A stretch of 64,000 bases of DNA from Candidatus Gastranaerophilales bacterium (GCA_944324455.1 CALUWJ010000007.1:1-64000); one strand, 5' to 3'; positions 18,388-27,535 are shown, counted from the stretch's first letter. The notes: generated from the sequence alone by a model not told the origin. Numbers and translations are program-made.

Positions 18388-18419
18388 TTGTAAAAACAAC
18401 AGAAATGTTGTTAAAACAA
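18388..18419. promoter_or_regulatory. Candidate Crp/Fnr operator, 32-bp palindrome
   Basis: The core is the perfect repeat AACAACA-GAAA-TGTTGTT (18395-18412). It sits within two TTGTnnnnACAA boxes at 18388-18399 and 18408-18419, symmetric about 18403/18404. A TATAAT for the rubredoxin operon is at 18423-18428. The left box would centre near -41 of a start site at about 18435, the class II activator position. Its place between a Crp/Fnr gene and a redox operon supports operator function. Confidence 0.6.
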
Positions 18420-18471
18420 GTGTATAATAAACATGTAAAAAAGGGAATAAAGAATAAAAAAGGAAACAAAT

Positions 18472-18630
18472 ATGGCAAAATATATATGTGAATTATGCGG
18501 ATATGTATATGATGAAAACTTGGGAGATACAGAAAACAACATAGAAGCAGGCACAAGATTTGAGGATTTGGCTACTGATTGGGTTTGTCCTTTATGTTTA
18601 GCTGCAAAAGATGAATTTACTAAAGAATAA
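18472..18630 (+). CDS. Rubredoxin
   Basis: A 52-residue protein. Iron is bound by CELCG near the N terminus and CPLC near residue 39, the standard two Cys-x2-Cys knuckles of rubredoxin, with the aromatic core residues (YVYD, DWVC) in place. It is a one-electron carrier, often serving oxygen- or peroxide-reducing enzymes in anaerobes. AAGGA precedes the ATG. It lies 12 bases before the glycyl-radical gene and downstream of the palindromic operator, so the two are an operon that probably responds to oxidative stress. Confidence 0.95.
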   Translation: MAKYICELCGYVYDENLGDTENNIEAGTRFEDLATDWVCPLCLAAKDEFTKE

Positions 18631-18642
18631 AAGGAGATAAAT

Positions 18643-18882
18643 ATGACTACTCAACAAGAAGAAAATTTAATCAATTTATTAGATGGTTATGTTGAAAAAG
18701 GCGGACACCATTTAAATGTTAATGTTTTTAATAGAGATACTCTATTAGATGCCCAAGCTCATCCTGAAAAATATCCTCAATTAACAGTTAGAGTTTCAGG
18801 TTATGCTGTTAATTTTATTAAATTAACAAAAGAACAACAAGATGATGTTATTTCAAGAACGTTCCATTCTAAATTAGGCTAA
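18643..18882 (+). CDS. grcA: Stand-alone glycyl-radical domain of pyruvate formate-lyase, copy 1
   Basis: A 79-residue protein equal to the C-terminal end of pyruvate formate-lyase. It has [18 protein letters not shown], then RVSGYAV with the radical-bearing Gly53, then the terminal helix and RTF. E. coli GrcA (YfiD) is similar but carries an extra N-terminal part, and it rescues oxygen-cleaved enzyme. The protein is identical to that at 27593-27832, and the DNA differs at only two silent positions. AAGGAGAT lies before the ATG. Placed behind rubredoxin and a Crp/Fnr operator, this copy is probably the stress-induced one. Confidence 0.93.
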   Translation: MTTQQEENLINLLDGYVEKGGHHLNVNVFNRDTLLDAQAHPEKYPQLTVRVSGYAVNFIKLTKEQQDDVISRTFHSKLG

Positions 18883-18886
18883 CAAC

Positions 18887-18920
18887 AAAAAGAGGTTTTG
18901 TAAAATACAAAACCTCTTTT
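18887..18920. terminator. Bidirectional terminator
   Basis: The stem AAAGAGGTTTTGTA/TACAAAACCTCTTT has flanking A and T runs. It serves the rubredoxin-grcA operon on the plus strand and the convergent thioredoxin gene on the minus strand. Confidence 0.85.
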
Positions 18921-18937
18921 TTAATATTTTATTTTAA

Positions 18938-19453
18938 TTAGTCATCTTCTTCAATTAATTCAAGAGCTTTTTTAGCTACTACTTCTTTTGAATCATCATT
19001 AAAGAAAGTATTATTATCTAATTGAGTTTTTTTACCTTGTTTATCAATTACAAAAACACTTGGAAAACCTTGAACCCCATATTCAACCATTAAGTCTCTA
19101 TTTTCTTCTTTTTCACAATTTACGTAAGCAACTGCAAAATTCTTTTTGATTTTAGAATTTTTAGAAATTTTATCGTATGTTGGAGCAAATTTTTGGCAGA
19201 AACCACACCAATCAGTATAGAAAAATACTAATACCGGTTTACCTGTATCAAATGCCTTTTTCAAAGTTTTACCTTTATCATATTTTTTTGAAATAACCAC
19301 TTTACCGCCTTCAGAAGCAGAAAAAGTACCTGCGCTGTTTAGTGCAGAAATAGTTAAGGCACTGATTGAAAACAATAATGAAATTATTGTTAAAATAACC
19401 AACCATCTTTCAGTCTTTTTAGTTTCATTTACAACATTTTGTTCTTCTGACAT
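18938..19453 (-). CDS. Membrane-anchored thioredoxin-like protein
   Basis: A 171-residue protein. A transmembrane helix at about residues 20-42 follows a short charged N terminus. A thioredoxin fold comes after it with the active site TDWCGFCQKF and the cis-proline segment GFPSVFV. It should face the periplasm as a tethered disulfide reductase or oxidase; CGFC does not decide which. The ATG at 19453 is chosen for its AAGGAG. No cytochrome c biogenesis or DsbD gene is near. It shares a terminator with the convergent rubredoxin-grcA operon. Confidence 0.88.
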   Translation of the reverse strand: MSEEQNVVNETKKTERWLVILTIISLLFSISALTISALNSAGTFSASEGGKVVISKKYDKGKTLKKAFDTGKPVLVFFYTDWCGFCQKFAPTYDKISKNSKIKKNFAVAYVNCEKEENRDLMVEYGVQGFPSVFVIDKQGKKTQLDNNTFFNDDSKEVVAKKALELIEEDD

Positions 19454-19517
19454 TTTTAACTCCTTTTTTATTATATTCATATCTATAACACATTTTTTAT
19501 ATTTTTAAAAGCCAATG

Positions 19518-20783
19518 TTAACTATTTTTATTAGCACAACATTTTTTATATTTTAATCCTGATCCGCAAGGACATAAATCATTTCTGCCAACATCAGCAG
19601 TATCAGAATTTTCTTTTGTTTTTTCTTCAATACCTATTAATGTTGAAAATAATTCTGAATTAAAAAGTATAATAACAGGAGAAAAAACTCCGCTATCAAT
19701 AAAAGCAGTTTTAGTATTAAATAAAAGTTCTTCTAAATTTATAAAATTCGTCTTAAGAGCTTTGTTTATAACTTCAAAAAAGTTTTCATTATTTTCTTTT
19801 GCATATTTTATAACGCTCGGAGGAATTTTATCGCTTGTTAAAAATTCTCTTATACATTCATCTTTATTTTCAATATCTTCTCTAAAACATTTCATGAATG
19901 TTTCAAAAAATGGAATAATATATAGCCCTCTTTTTTTATCCATCCAAAGAGCAACATCATAAACTTCTTTATGAGATGAAAAACCGCCTATTGCAGTTTG
20001 CATAAATGTTTCATCATCACAATTCAATTCTTCAATTTTAATATATTTATTTTTTTCAACTTTTTCTATTAAATCTGAAAAATCTTCTTTTTGATTATCC
20101 AATCTAAATTTATTAAAATATTCAATTAATTTATCAACTTTTTTATTAGTCGTTACAACAAACTCGCAACCAAAGCACTCATTAAATTTCACCCAAAATT
20201 CTTCAGTGCTTTTTTCTAGCTGTTTCCTTTTTTCATCATTTTTATAATATGCGCTTTTTGGGTTTTGAAGCATATATTTAATAGCAGATGTGGTTGCAGC
20301 GTAAACATTATATTCAGAAATTACATCATAAATTTCTAAAATATATTGAACATTATCAAGCTCTAATATTCTTGCTTGAATATAATCATACCTTCCTATT
20401 TGCTTTAGATGGCTCATTTTAACCATGGGTATTAAAGTTAATTTTGCACCAGAAGTCAAACATTCAACATCATAAGCATTAGATAATATTTTATTTATCT
20501 TGAAAACTCCGCAAAAAGAATTTAAAAGAGCGTCAATAATTTCATCATAAGTTTTGTTGTTTCTTCTGTAATATTCTAAAACCCTTAAGCCATTTTGCAT
20601 TTTCATATCAAGCATATATTGAATTATGACATTGTTAAACTCGCGTTCAGTTTCAATTTCAATATTATTTAGCTCAAGATATTCTCTAAAATCATCAGAC
20701 AACGTTTCATCTTGCGCCACAAAATCAAGGATATTTTCCATGGTTTTACTTATTAAATTCAAACTATCAACTACGCTTGGCAT
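19518..20783 (-). CDS. SEC-C motif protein of unknown function
   Basis: The 421-residue product ends in a SEC-C zinc motif, NDLCPCGSGLKYKKCC, the metal-binding tail also found on SecA. The preceding 390 residues are acidic and helical and match no family I can name. A regular segmental pattern (LNNIEIETEREFNNVI and similar stretches) suggests helical repeats. It is last in the nine-gene operon running from 26139 and overlaps tlyA by one base. A ribosome- or secretion-linked role is possible from the motif, but this is weak. Confidence 0.65.
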   Translation of the reverse strand: MPSVVDSLNLISKTMENILDFVAQDETLSDDFREYLELNNIEIETEREFNNVIIQYMLDMKMQNGLRVLEYYRRNNKTYDEIIDALLNSFCGVFKINKILSNAYDVECLTSGAKLTLIPMVKMSHLKQIGRYDYIQARILELDNVQYILEIYDVISEYNVYAATTSAIKYMLQNPKSAYYKNDEKRKQLEKSTEEFWVKFNECFGCEFVVTTNKKVDKLIEYFNKFRLDNQKEDFSDLIEKVEKNKYIKIEELNCDDETFMQTAIGGFSSHKEVYDVALWMDKKRGLYIIPFFETFMKCFREDIENKDECIREFLTSDKIPPSVIKYAKENNENFFEVINKALKTNFINLEELLFNTKTAFIDSGVFSPVIILFNSELFSTLIGIEEKTKENSDTADVGRNDLCPCGSGLKYKKCCANKNS

Positions 20784-21565
20784 TAACTTCCCCTTTTTAA
20801 ATATATAAGATACTCTGTATTTTTACTTTTTGCACCTTGAATAGGGCTTTCTATTACTCCTTGAGAAATAAAACCGATAGAATTACAAAATTCTTCTATA
20901 TCTTTTATTATCTTTTTTCTAACTTTTTCATCTTTAACCACGCCGCCTTTTTCAATATCCGCTCTTTGAGCTTCAAATTGAGGCTTAATTAACAAAACTG
21001 CACTAGCGTCATCTCTGATTAAATTTTTACAATTTTCAAGCACTTTTTTTATTGAAATAAAAGATAAATCCATGCTCATAAAAGAAGGTAATTCATCTTG
21101 CGGCAATTTATCAACATTATAAACATCAAAAAAAGTACAATTTTTAACATTTATTTTTTCAATAGACTTAATCTTTGGATTATCCCTTAACTTCCAAGCT
21201 AATTGGTTATACCCGCAATCAAGCGCATAAACAAATTTTGCCCCCTCTTGCAGCATACAATCACAAAATCCGCCTGTTGAAGCACCCATATCAATACAAA
21301 TTTTATCTTTTAAATCGATATTAAAAGCTTTTATTGCGGCTTCCAGTTTTAAACCGCCTCTTGAAACATAAGGAATTTGATTAATTTCTATTTTAGCAGG
21401 ATTTTTTTCATCAAACAAAACATTTTCATCAAACATTTCGCCTGCTTTTGATACAACAATATCATTTATTTTAACATTATGCGCTAAAATTGAAGCACTT
21501 GCCGCGCTTTTTGTATCAAAAAAACCTCTCTCAAATAAAATTAAATCAAGTCTTTTTTTTGCCAC
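20783..21565 (-). CDS. tlyA: TlyA-family rRNA 2'-O-methyltransferase
   Basis: A 260-residue protein. An S4 RNA-binding domain fills residues 1-60 (KKRLDLILFERGFFDTKSAA). A FtsJ-like methyltransferase follows with DMGASTGGFCDCML as the SAM-binding loop, and YALDCGYNQLAWKLR, MDLSFIS and LIKPQFE as later motifs. TlyA methylates ribosomal RNA cytidines; the older name hemolysin A is misleading. It overlaps the next gene by one base and lies 3 bases after the previous one, inside the long operon. Confidence 0.93.
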   Translation of the reverse strand: MAKKRLDLILFERGFFDTKSAASASILAHNVKINDIVVSKAGEMFDENVLFDEKNPAKIEINQIPYVSRGGLKLEAAIKAFNIDLKDKICIDMGASTGGFCDCMLQEGAKFVYALDCGYNQLAWKLRDNPKIKSIEKINVKNCTFFDVYNVDKLPQDELPSFMSMDLSFISIKKVLENCKNLIRDDASAVLLIKPQFEAQRADIEKGGVVKDEKVRKKIIKDIEEFCNSIGFISQGVIESPIQGAKSKNTEYLIYLKRGS

Positions 21566-21568
21566 TTT

Positions 21569-21826
21569 TTATTCCTGAGTAATATATTTTTCATCTTGTA
21601 TTGCAACAGCTACAATTCTATCTGATAAAATTGACGCTTTTTTAATTGGTCCCAACGGTTCAAATTCAACCATTTTAACATCAGGCGAATTTATTAAAAG
21701 TTTAATATCATCGTAGACTTTTTGAGCGTTATCAAAATATAAAACTAAAGGCTGTGCCATATCTTTACAAAAAAGCAACACTGCTGATCTTGTAACTATT
21801 TTACCTTGTATTTGTTGTTGTGACAT
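21569..21826 (-). CDS. Small conserved-looking protein, unknown
   Basis: An 85-residue protein beginning MSQQQIQGKIVTRSAVLL and containing LVLYFDNAQKVYDDIKLLIN. It reads as a compact alpha/beta cytoplasmic domain without cysteines useful for metal binding. I do not recognise it. It is packed between tatD and tlyA with 3-base gaps and has a clear AGGAG before its ATG, so it is a real gene. Confidence 0.7.
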   Translation of the reverse strand: MSQQQIQGKIVTRSAVLLFCKDMAQPLVLYFDNAQKVYDDIKLLINSPDVKMVEFEPLGPIKKASILSDRIVAVAIQDEKYITQE

Positions 21827-21829
21827 ATT

Positions 21830-22588
21830 TTACTCCTCTACTATATTAAAGAATTCTTTAGCATTTTTTGTTGTTTCAAATACAATACTATCATAGGGTA
21901 TATTTTTCAATTTAGCAATTTCTTTAGCCACAAAACCAATATATTTAGGAGAATTTTCCATACCCCTGAAAGGATGCGGCGTTAAATAAGGCGAATCTGT
22001 TTCAAGCATTAAATCTTTAATATCTACTTCTTTCGCCACTTCTTTTGGCTCAATTGCATTTTTAAAAGTTACCACACCACCAAGAGCAATTTTATATCCT
22101 TGAGAACAACATTGCTTCATAAATTCAGTTGACCCTGAAAAGCAATGTAGTAAAACCCGCTCAACTTTTGATGATTTTAAAATCTCAAAAGTGTCAAGGT
22201 GCGCTTCTCTATCATGAACCACAACAGGTAAATTCAGCATTTTTGCAATTTCTAATTGAGTTATAAAACATCTTTTTTGAATATCTTTATTTTCCTTTGT
22301 ATAATGGTAATCAAGCCCAATTTCTCCAATTCCTACAACCTTTTCATCTTTTGCTAATTCAATTATTTTTTTAGCAGTTTCGTCGCTAAATTTCTCGCAA
22401 TCCTCCGGATGTACTCCTAAAAGCGCATAGGTATTGTCATTTTTATGGCAGATTTCTAATATCTTTTCAAAATCATCACTCGAAGCACTGGGAATTATAA
22501 TTATGCCAACATCAGCCTTTCTTGCTTCCATAATAGCAACTTCAGGGTTTTCCAGCATATTAATGTGTGCATGTGTATCTGTTAACAT
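21830..22588 (-). CDS. tatD: TatD-family metal-dependent hydrolase / DNase
   Basis: A 252-residue TIM-barrel amidohydrolase. The metal site is visible: DTHAHIN at the start, GEIGLDYHY with Glu ligand, VVHDRE, LLHCFSG, and LETDSPYLTP with the final Asp. TatD proteins act as 3'-5' exonucleases in DNA repair and in RNA or D-aminoacyl-tRNA processing, depending on the member. It lies 12 bases after the UPF0210 gene in the same operon. Confidence 0.93.
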   Translation of the reverse strand: MLTDTHAHINMLENPEVAIMEARKADVGIIIIPSASSDDFEKILEICHKNDNTYALLGVHPEDCEKFSDETAKKIIELAKDEKVVGIGEIGLDYHYTKENKDIQKRCFITQLEIAKMLNLPVVVHDREAHLDTFEILKSSKVERVLLHCFSGSTEFMKQCCSQGYKIALGGVVTFKNAIEPKEVAKEVDIKDLMLETDSPYLTPHPFRGMENSPKYIGFVAKEIAKLKNIPYDSIVFETTKNAKEFFNIVEE

Positions 22589-22600
22589 ATTTTCTTCTTT

Positions 22601-23971
22601 TTAATTATTTAAACTATGGAGTGGAGCAGGAATTCTGCCTCCTCTTTTTACAAAAATTTCAGATGAATAAGGATTAACTTTCATAATTGGGGCAGAACCC
22701 AAAAGCCCTCCAAATTCAGCCACTTCACCTTCTTTTTTTCCAATAACAGGTATAATTCTAACAGCAGTCGTTTTTTTATTTATCATTCCAATTGCCATTT
22801 CATCAGCTATAATTCCTGCTATTGTTGAATTAGGGGTATCACCCGCAATTGCTATCATATCAAGCCCAACAGAGCAAACACTTGTCATTGCTTCCAATTT
22901 ATCTATGGTCAAAGAACCAATTTTAGCAGCTTCAATCATGCCGGCATCTTCTGAAACAGGAATAAATGCACCAGAAAGCCCGCCAACATAGCTTGAAGCC
23001 ATTATACCGCCTTTTTTGACTGCGTCATTTAACATAGCCAAAGCCATTGTTGTCCCATGGGCACCTGCCTGTTCTAAACCCATTGCCTTAAAAATCTCTG
23101 CAACACTATCACCCCTTAAAGGAGTCGGTGCTAAAGATAAATCAATTACACCAAAAGGAACATTTAATTTTTTAGCAAGCCTGCGACCGATTAATTCACC
23201 TGTTGTTGTGATTTTAAAAGCCATTTTTTTGATAATATTAGCAACTTCACCAAAATCAGCTGTTTTATCCAATTGTTCAATGGCGCTTGAAACTACCCCA
23301 GGACCAGAAACACCAATATTTAGCGCGCACTCTGCCTCATTTATTCCACAAAAAGCACCTGCCATAAAAGGGTTATCAGTAACAGCATTACAAAAACATA
23401 CAAATTTAGCAGCTCCAATACTATCTTTTTCTTTTGTTAATTCTGCTGTATTTTTAATAACATCTGCTGTTTTTAGTACAGCATCCATATTAACACCAGC
23501 TTTAGATGTTCCAAGATTAACAGATGAACAAAGTTTATTTGTTGCAGCTAAAGCTTCAGGGATTTGTTCAAAAAATCTCAAGTCGCCTTTTGTAAAACCT
23601 TTATCGACAAGCGCTGAAAATCCGCCTATAAAATCAACACCAACTTCCACTCCTGCTTTATCTATCATTTGAGCTAAATACACATAATCAACATTATCGC
23701 AAGATTCACCTATTAAAGAAATAGGGGTCAGTGCAATTCTTTTATTCACAATCGGAATAGAATATTCATTTTCAATTTCATTTGCAAAATTTACTAAATT
23801 AGAAGCATATTTGATAATTTTATCGTAAATTTTAGCTGCGGTTTTTTTAGTATCAGTAGAACAGCAATCCCTTAAACTTAAAGAAAGAGTAGTTGTTCTA
23901 ATATCTAAATGATGAATTTTAATCATCCTGATTGTTTCAAGTATTTGTTTTTGGTTAAAATTTGTATTCAT
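22601..23971 (-). CDS. UPF0210 (DUF711) family protein
   Basis: A 456-residue protein of normal UPF0210 length. Recognisable features are the start [21 protein letters not shown], a central [17 protein letters not shown] and a Gly-rich VSGPGVV segment. Its function is not established. In many anaerobes it is paired with a small ACT protein (UPF0237), and that is the case here: the ACT gene lies 7 bases upstream. The pairing suggests a metabolic enzyme or regulator responding to an amino-acid-like ligand. Confidence 0.9.
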   Translation of the reverse strand: MNTNFNQKQILETIRMIKIHHLDIRTTTLSLSLRDCCSTDTKKTAAKIYDKIIKYASNLVNFANEIENEYSIPIVNKRIALTPISLIGESCDNVDYVYLAQMIDKAGVEVGVDFIGGFSALVDKGFTKGDLRFFEQIPEALAATNKLCSSVNLGTSKAGVNMDAVLKTADVIKNTAELTKEKDSIGAAKFVCFCNAVTDNPFMAGAFCGINEAECALNIGVSGPGVVSSAIEQLDKTADFGEVANIIKKMAFKITTTGELIGRRLAKKLNVPFGVIDLSLAPTPLRGDSVAEIFKAMGLEQAGAHGTTMALAMLNDAVKKGGIMASSYVGGLSGAFIPVSEDAGMIEAAKIGSLTIDKLEAMTSVCSVGLDMIAIAGDTPNSTIAGIIADEMAIGMINKKTTAVRIIPVIGKKEGEVAEFGGLLGSAPIMKVNPYSSEIFVKRGGRIPAPLHSLNN

Positions 23972-23978
23972 CTTTTAC

Positions 23979-24266
23979 CTAAATCGTATGCATTTTGTCA
24001 AAAATTTCTTTCTTTTGAACCCAAATTTCCATTCCAAGCTCAGTTGATAATTTTAAAATATTATCTTTAAATTCTTTAAAAGAAACTTCCATTTTTTCAA
24101 TATTACAAAGCATAATCATAACAAAATTATCTTGCATGATTGTTTGTTTAATATCTTCAATGTTAACTTTATGTTCAGCCAGTGAATTTGAAATAGCAGA
24201 AACTATCCCAACTTTGTCTTTTCCTGTAACAGTTATAATAATTTGATTATTTTCATTACTTTCCAT
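23979..24266 (-). CDS. ACT-domain protein, UPF0237 type
   Basis: A 95-residue single ACT domain starting ESNENNQIIITVTGKDKVGIV. A helix SAISNSLAEHKVNIEDIKQT and a second ligand strand NFVMIMLC follow. ACT domains bind small ligands, often amino acids. It overlaps the 65-residue gene by one base and lies next to its usual partner UPF0210, so the two probably act together. Confidence 0.9.
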   Translation of the reverse strand: MESNENNQIIITVTGKDKVGIVSAISNSLAEHKVNIEDIKQTIMQDNFVMIMLCNIEKMEVSFKEFKDNILKLSTELGMEIWVQKKEIFDKMHTI

Positions 24267-24463
24267 TATTTAACATCATCCTTAACCACAATTAAATTAT
24301 TCATAATTTTCATAGCTACAGTAGGAAACACAACATTTTTAAGTCCATCTGCAACAGAAACAACGCTTCTTGCTTTCAAGACTACTTCTTCACCCTTATA
24401 CATAAAAGTATAATCAGTATCTCTATCTGAACGAATGGTGATTTTGTTTTCTTCTTTAGACAT
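24266..24463 (-). CDS. Small protein of unknown function
   Basis: A 65-residue protein that reads as a small beta-rich domain: EENKITIRSDRDTDYTFMYK then KGEEVVLKARSVVSVA. It is translationally coupled on both sides, overlapping deoC by 8 bases and the ACT gene by 1. That tight packing argues that it is genuine. No family recognised. Confidence 0.6.
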   Translation of the reverse strand: MSKEENKITIRSDRDTDYTFMYKGEEVVLKARSVVSVADGLKNVVFPTVAMKIMNNLIVVKDDVK

Positions 24464-25124
24464 TTTGAACCTCTCCTAAAATAATATCAACACCGCTTGA
24501 AGTACCAAGACGACTGGCGCCTGCATTAATTAGATTTATTGCTTGTTTATAATCTTTAATTCCGCCGCTTGCTTTTACTTCAAGACCAAAAGATGAAACC
24601 GTTTTATACATCAATTTAACATTTTCAACAGTTGCACCAATACCATTTTTAGTAAAACCCGTTGAAGTTTTAACAAAATTAGCTCCGCCTATAATAGCAC
24701 ATTTTGAGGCAATTATTATTTCATCTTTTGTTAATAAATCAGTTTCTAAAATAACTTTTAAATTATGCTCAGCACAAATTTCTTTTGTTTTTTTGATATC
24801 ATCTTCAACTTTTTTATAATTTTTATTTTTCAAAGCCGAAATATTTAAAACTGTATCAATTTCATCTGCGCCCATTTTAAGACATTTTTCCACTTGAAAA
24901 AGAGTCATATCAATTGTATTATTAGCCAAAGGAAAATTCACAACAGTTACAACTTTTGTCTCAGAGTCTTTTAATAAACTGTGCGCCAATTCAACATAAC
25001 AAGGGTTAACGCAAACCCCAAAAAAATCATATTTAATTGCGTCAGCCGCTAATTTTTCAATATCGGAATTTAGTGCATCCGATTTTAGACAAGTATGTTC
25101 GATATAATTATTAATTGTTTGCAT
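24456..25124 (-). CDS. deoC: Deoxyribose-phosphate aldolase
   Basis: A 222-residue class I aldolase. The Schiff-base lysine is in FVKTSTGF, the second active lysine in VKASGGIKD, and the Asp of the proton relay in ILETDLLT. It splits 2-deoxyribose 5-phosphate into glyceraldehyde 3-phosphate and acetaldehyde during deoxynucleoside salvage. No deoA, deoB or deoD gene is adjacent; neighbours are an unknown small protein and a hydroxyacid dehydrogenase. Confidence 0.95.
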   Translation of the reverse strand: MQTINNYIEHTCLKSDALNSDIEKLAADAIKYDFFGVCVNPCYVELAHSLLKDSETKVVTVVNFPLANNTIDMTLFQVEKCLKMGADEIDTVLNISALKNKNYKKVEDDIKKTKEICAEHNLKVILETDLLTKDEIIIASKCAIIGGANFVKTSTGFTKNGIGATVENVKLMYKTVSSFGLEVKASGGIKDYKQAINLINAGASRLGTSSGVDIILGEVQNV

Positions 25125-25134
25125 AACAAATTTA

Positions 25135-26139
25135 TTATATCAAAACAAGATTTTTAGTGCTACTGTTTATATCAAAAGAAGAATTAATATTTTCCAAAGT
25201 CATGTTTAATATACGCTCATTTGCCTCTTTTGTATTATAAGCATTATGAGGCGTAATTATTATATTTTCAAGGCGCATTAATTTTTCAATAAAGAAATAT
25301 TTTTTCAAACAAACATATTTTAAATCTTGCGTATTAGAACATTTACTCCAATTAGCACAAAGTAATTGTTCACACTCTACTACGTCAAGCGCTGCACCTT
25401 GAATTTTTTTATACATCAAAGCCATATATAATGCTTTTGTATCAACAATTTCACCACGTGCAACATTAATCAAAAATGCAGTTTTTTTCATTTTAGAAAT
25501 TGTTTCTTTATTTATTAAATGATAATTGCTTTCAGTTAAAGGACAATTTATCGATACAAAATCAGATTTTTGCAATAATTCATCCAAAGAAACAAAATTA
25601 TATGCACCTTTTTTCTGAATATCATAAACAAGAACATGCATACCAAACCCATGGGCAATATTTATTACTTTTCTTCCTATTGCACCTGCGCCAATTACCC
25701 CCATGGTTTTTCCTAAAAGCTCTATTCCCATTAATTCAGTCGCATCAGAATCAGCATTTTGCAGAGATGTTTTGGCTTTTATTATTTTTTTACCTAACGC
25801 TAAAATAAGAGCAAAAACATATTCTGCAACAGTTGAATTACCATAATTCGGAGTATTAAAAACATAAATATTATGCTCTTTGCAATAATCTAAGTCAACA
25901 TTAGAAAATCCTACACACCTTAAAAAGATATACTTTAAATTTTTAAATTTAGATAAAACTTCGCTATCTAATTGAGATGACACAAAAACACTCAAAGCCT
26001 CAGCGTCTTGATGTTTAATATCAACATATGTGTTTTTATCTAAAGGTGTTTTTAAAAAAAACGGTTCAATTGTGTTTGGAATTTTTTCCAATAAAAAATC
26101 TAATTCAAAATCTCTTATATCATAAAATAATATTTTCAT
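25135..26139 (-). CDS. D-2-hydroxyacid dehydrogenase (D-lactate dehydrogenase-like)
   Basis: A 334-residue NAD-dependent enzyme. The Rossmann motif is GVIGAGAIGRKV. The catalytic Arg is in INVARGEIVD, the Glu in the DVVECE region and the His in ITPHNAYNT. Length and order match LdhA-type enzymes that reduce pyruvate to D-lactate, though other 2-keto acids are possible. It opens a nine-gene operon that runs to 19518. If it is a lactate dehydrogenase it would compete with the pyruvate formate-lyase encoded 1.7 kb away for pyruvate. Confidence 0.85.
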   Translation of the reverse strand: MKILFYDIRDFELDFLLEKIPNTIEPFFLKTPLDKNTYVDIKHQDAEALSVFVSSQLDSEVLSKFKNLKYIFLRCVGFSNVDLDYCKEHNIYVFNTPNYGNSTVAEYVFALILALGKKIIKAKTSLQNADSDATELMGIELLGKTMGVIGAGAIGRKVINIAHGFGMHVLVYDIQKKGAYNFVSLDELLQKSDFVSINCPLTESNYHLINKETISKMKKTAFLINVARGEIVDTKALYMALMYKKIQGAALDVVECEQLLCANWSKCSNTQDLKYVCLKKYFFIEKLMRLENIIITPHNAYNTKEANERILNMTLENINSSFDINSSTKNLVLI

Positions 26140-26195
26140 ATTTCTAATATATTATTTTATTAAATTTTTAATATTGCTTTTGTGGCTAATATAAA

Positions 26196-27446
26196 TTAAC
26201 TATCTTGAGAAGTTAAAAATTTATCCATTTTCTCATGGTCAAATTCATTTTCCCAATACGCAACAACAGCTGTCGCAACACAATTTCCGATTAAATTAAC
26301 AGTAGTTCTGCCCATATCTAAAATTTGATCAATTCCTAATAATATTGCAACTCCAACCAAAGGCAAACCAAAACTTGTCAAAGTTCCAGTTAAAATAACC
26401 AAAGAAACCCTTGGAACACCTGCAATTCCTTTTGAAGTTAACATCAAAGTAAACATTATCATTAATTGCTGTTCAATTGATAAATTAATTCCTGCAATTT
26501 GGGCACAAAATAAAGTTGCTAAAGTCAAATACATTGTTGAGCCGTCAAGGTTGAAAGTGTATCCCATTGGCATAACAAAACTTACTATACTTTTTGGAAC
26601 GCCAAATTTTTCCATTTGGCTCATTGCTTTAGGCAGCGCTGCTTCTGATGAAGCGGTTGTAAAAGCTAAAAGTGCCGGATCTTTTATTGTTTTTAATAAT
26701 CCCACAAAAGAAACTTTTATAATTTTACAAGCAACAAATAACACCAAACCAACAAAAACAATCAAAGAAAAATATGTTATAAAGATTAATTTTGCATAAC
26801 TTGCCAATACTCCTATGCCATTTTGCCCTATTGTTGCGCTTATTGCACCAAAAACACCAACAGGCGCAAATTTCATAACGTATTCTGTAAATTTAAACAT
26901 TACATCGCATGTACTTTGCAAAAAATCCAAAACAGGACGAGCCTTTGGACCGACAGCACACACAGCAAGCGCAAAAAATATCGCAAAAACAACAATCTGC
27001 AACAAATTTCCCTCTGCCATTGATTGCACTATGCTAACCGGAATTGCATCCACAAACATTTGAATTAAAGAATGTCCCTGTGGAGTTGTTTTCATAGATT
27101 CAACAACAGCCATTGAAACAGAATTTGTATCAATATTAAACCCGACTCCCGGTTTTAATAAATTAGCCATAACAAGACCTAAAATAAGAGCTATTGTTGT
27201 TGCTATTTCAAAATAGACAATTGTTTTTAGACCAATTTTACCAAGATTTTTTACATCACCATGGCCTGCTATTCCAACAGCCAAAGTTGCAAAAATCAAA
27301 GGAGCGATAATCATTTTAACCATTCTTAAAAACATATCGCCTAATGGCTGCATTTTAACTGCATAATGCGGAGCAAGCCAGCCAAACAAAATTCCTGCCA
27401 CAAGAGCTATAAATATATGTAAAGTGAGTTTTTTAGAACTTTTCAA
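26196..27446 (-). CDS. Dicarboxylate/amino acid:cation symporter (DAACS family)
   Basis: A 416-residue membrane protein with about eight helices and two re-entrant loops. Family marks are the serine-rich TASSEAALPKAM re-entrant loop and MPMGYTFNLDGSTMY with the NMDGT-like sodium site (here NLDGS). It imports glutamate, aspartate or C4-dicarboxylates with sodium or protons. Translation starts at a TTG preceded by GGAG at proper distance; I see no ATG alternative. It is monocistronic, with a poor intergenic promoter view. Confidence 0.92.
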   Translation of the reverse strand: MKSSKKLTLHIFIALVAGILFGWLAPHYAVKMQPLGDMFLRMVKMIIAPLIFATLAVGIAGHGDVKNLGKIGLKTIVYFEIATTIALILGLVMANLLKPGVGFNIDTNSVSMAVVESMKTTPQGHSLIQMFVDAIPVSIVQSMAEGNLLQIVVFAIFFALAVCAVGPKARPVLDFLQSTCDVMFKFTEYVMKFAPVGVFGAISATIGQNGIGVLASYAKLIFITYFSLIVFVGLVLFVACKIIKVSFVGLLKTIKDPALLAFTTASSEAALPKAMSQMEKFGVPKSIVSFVMPMGYTFNLDGSTMYLTLATLFCAQIAGINLSIEQQLMIMFTLMLTSKGIAGVPRVSLVILTGTLTSFGLPLVGVAILLGIDQILDMGRTTVNLIGNCVATAVVAYWENEFDHEKMDKFLTSQDS

Positions 27447-27535
27447 TATAACACTCCAAAGCTACAAAAAATATTATATTATAAAAGAACTAAATATTTA
27501 CATAAATAATAATAGCTTTATATATTCTTAATACA

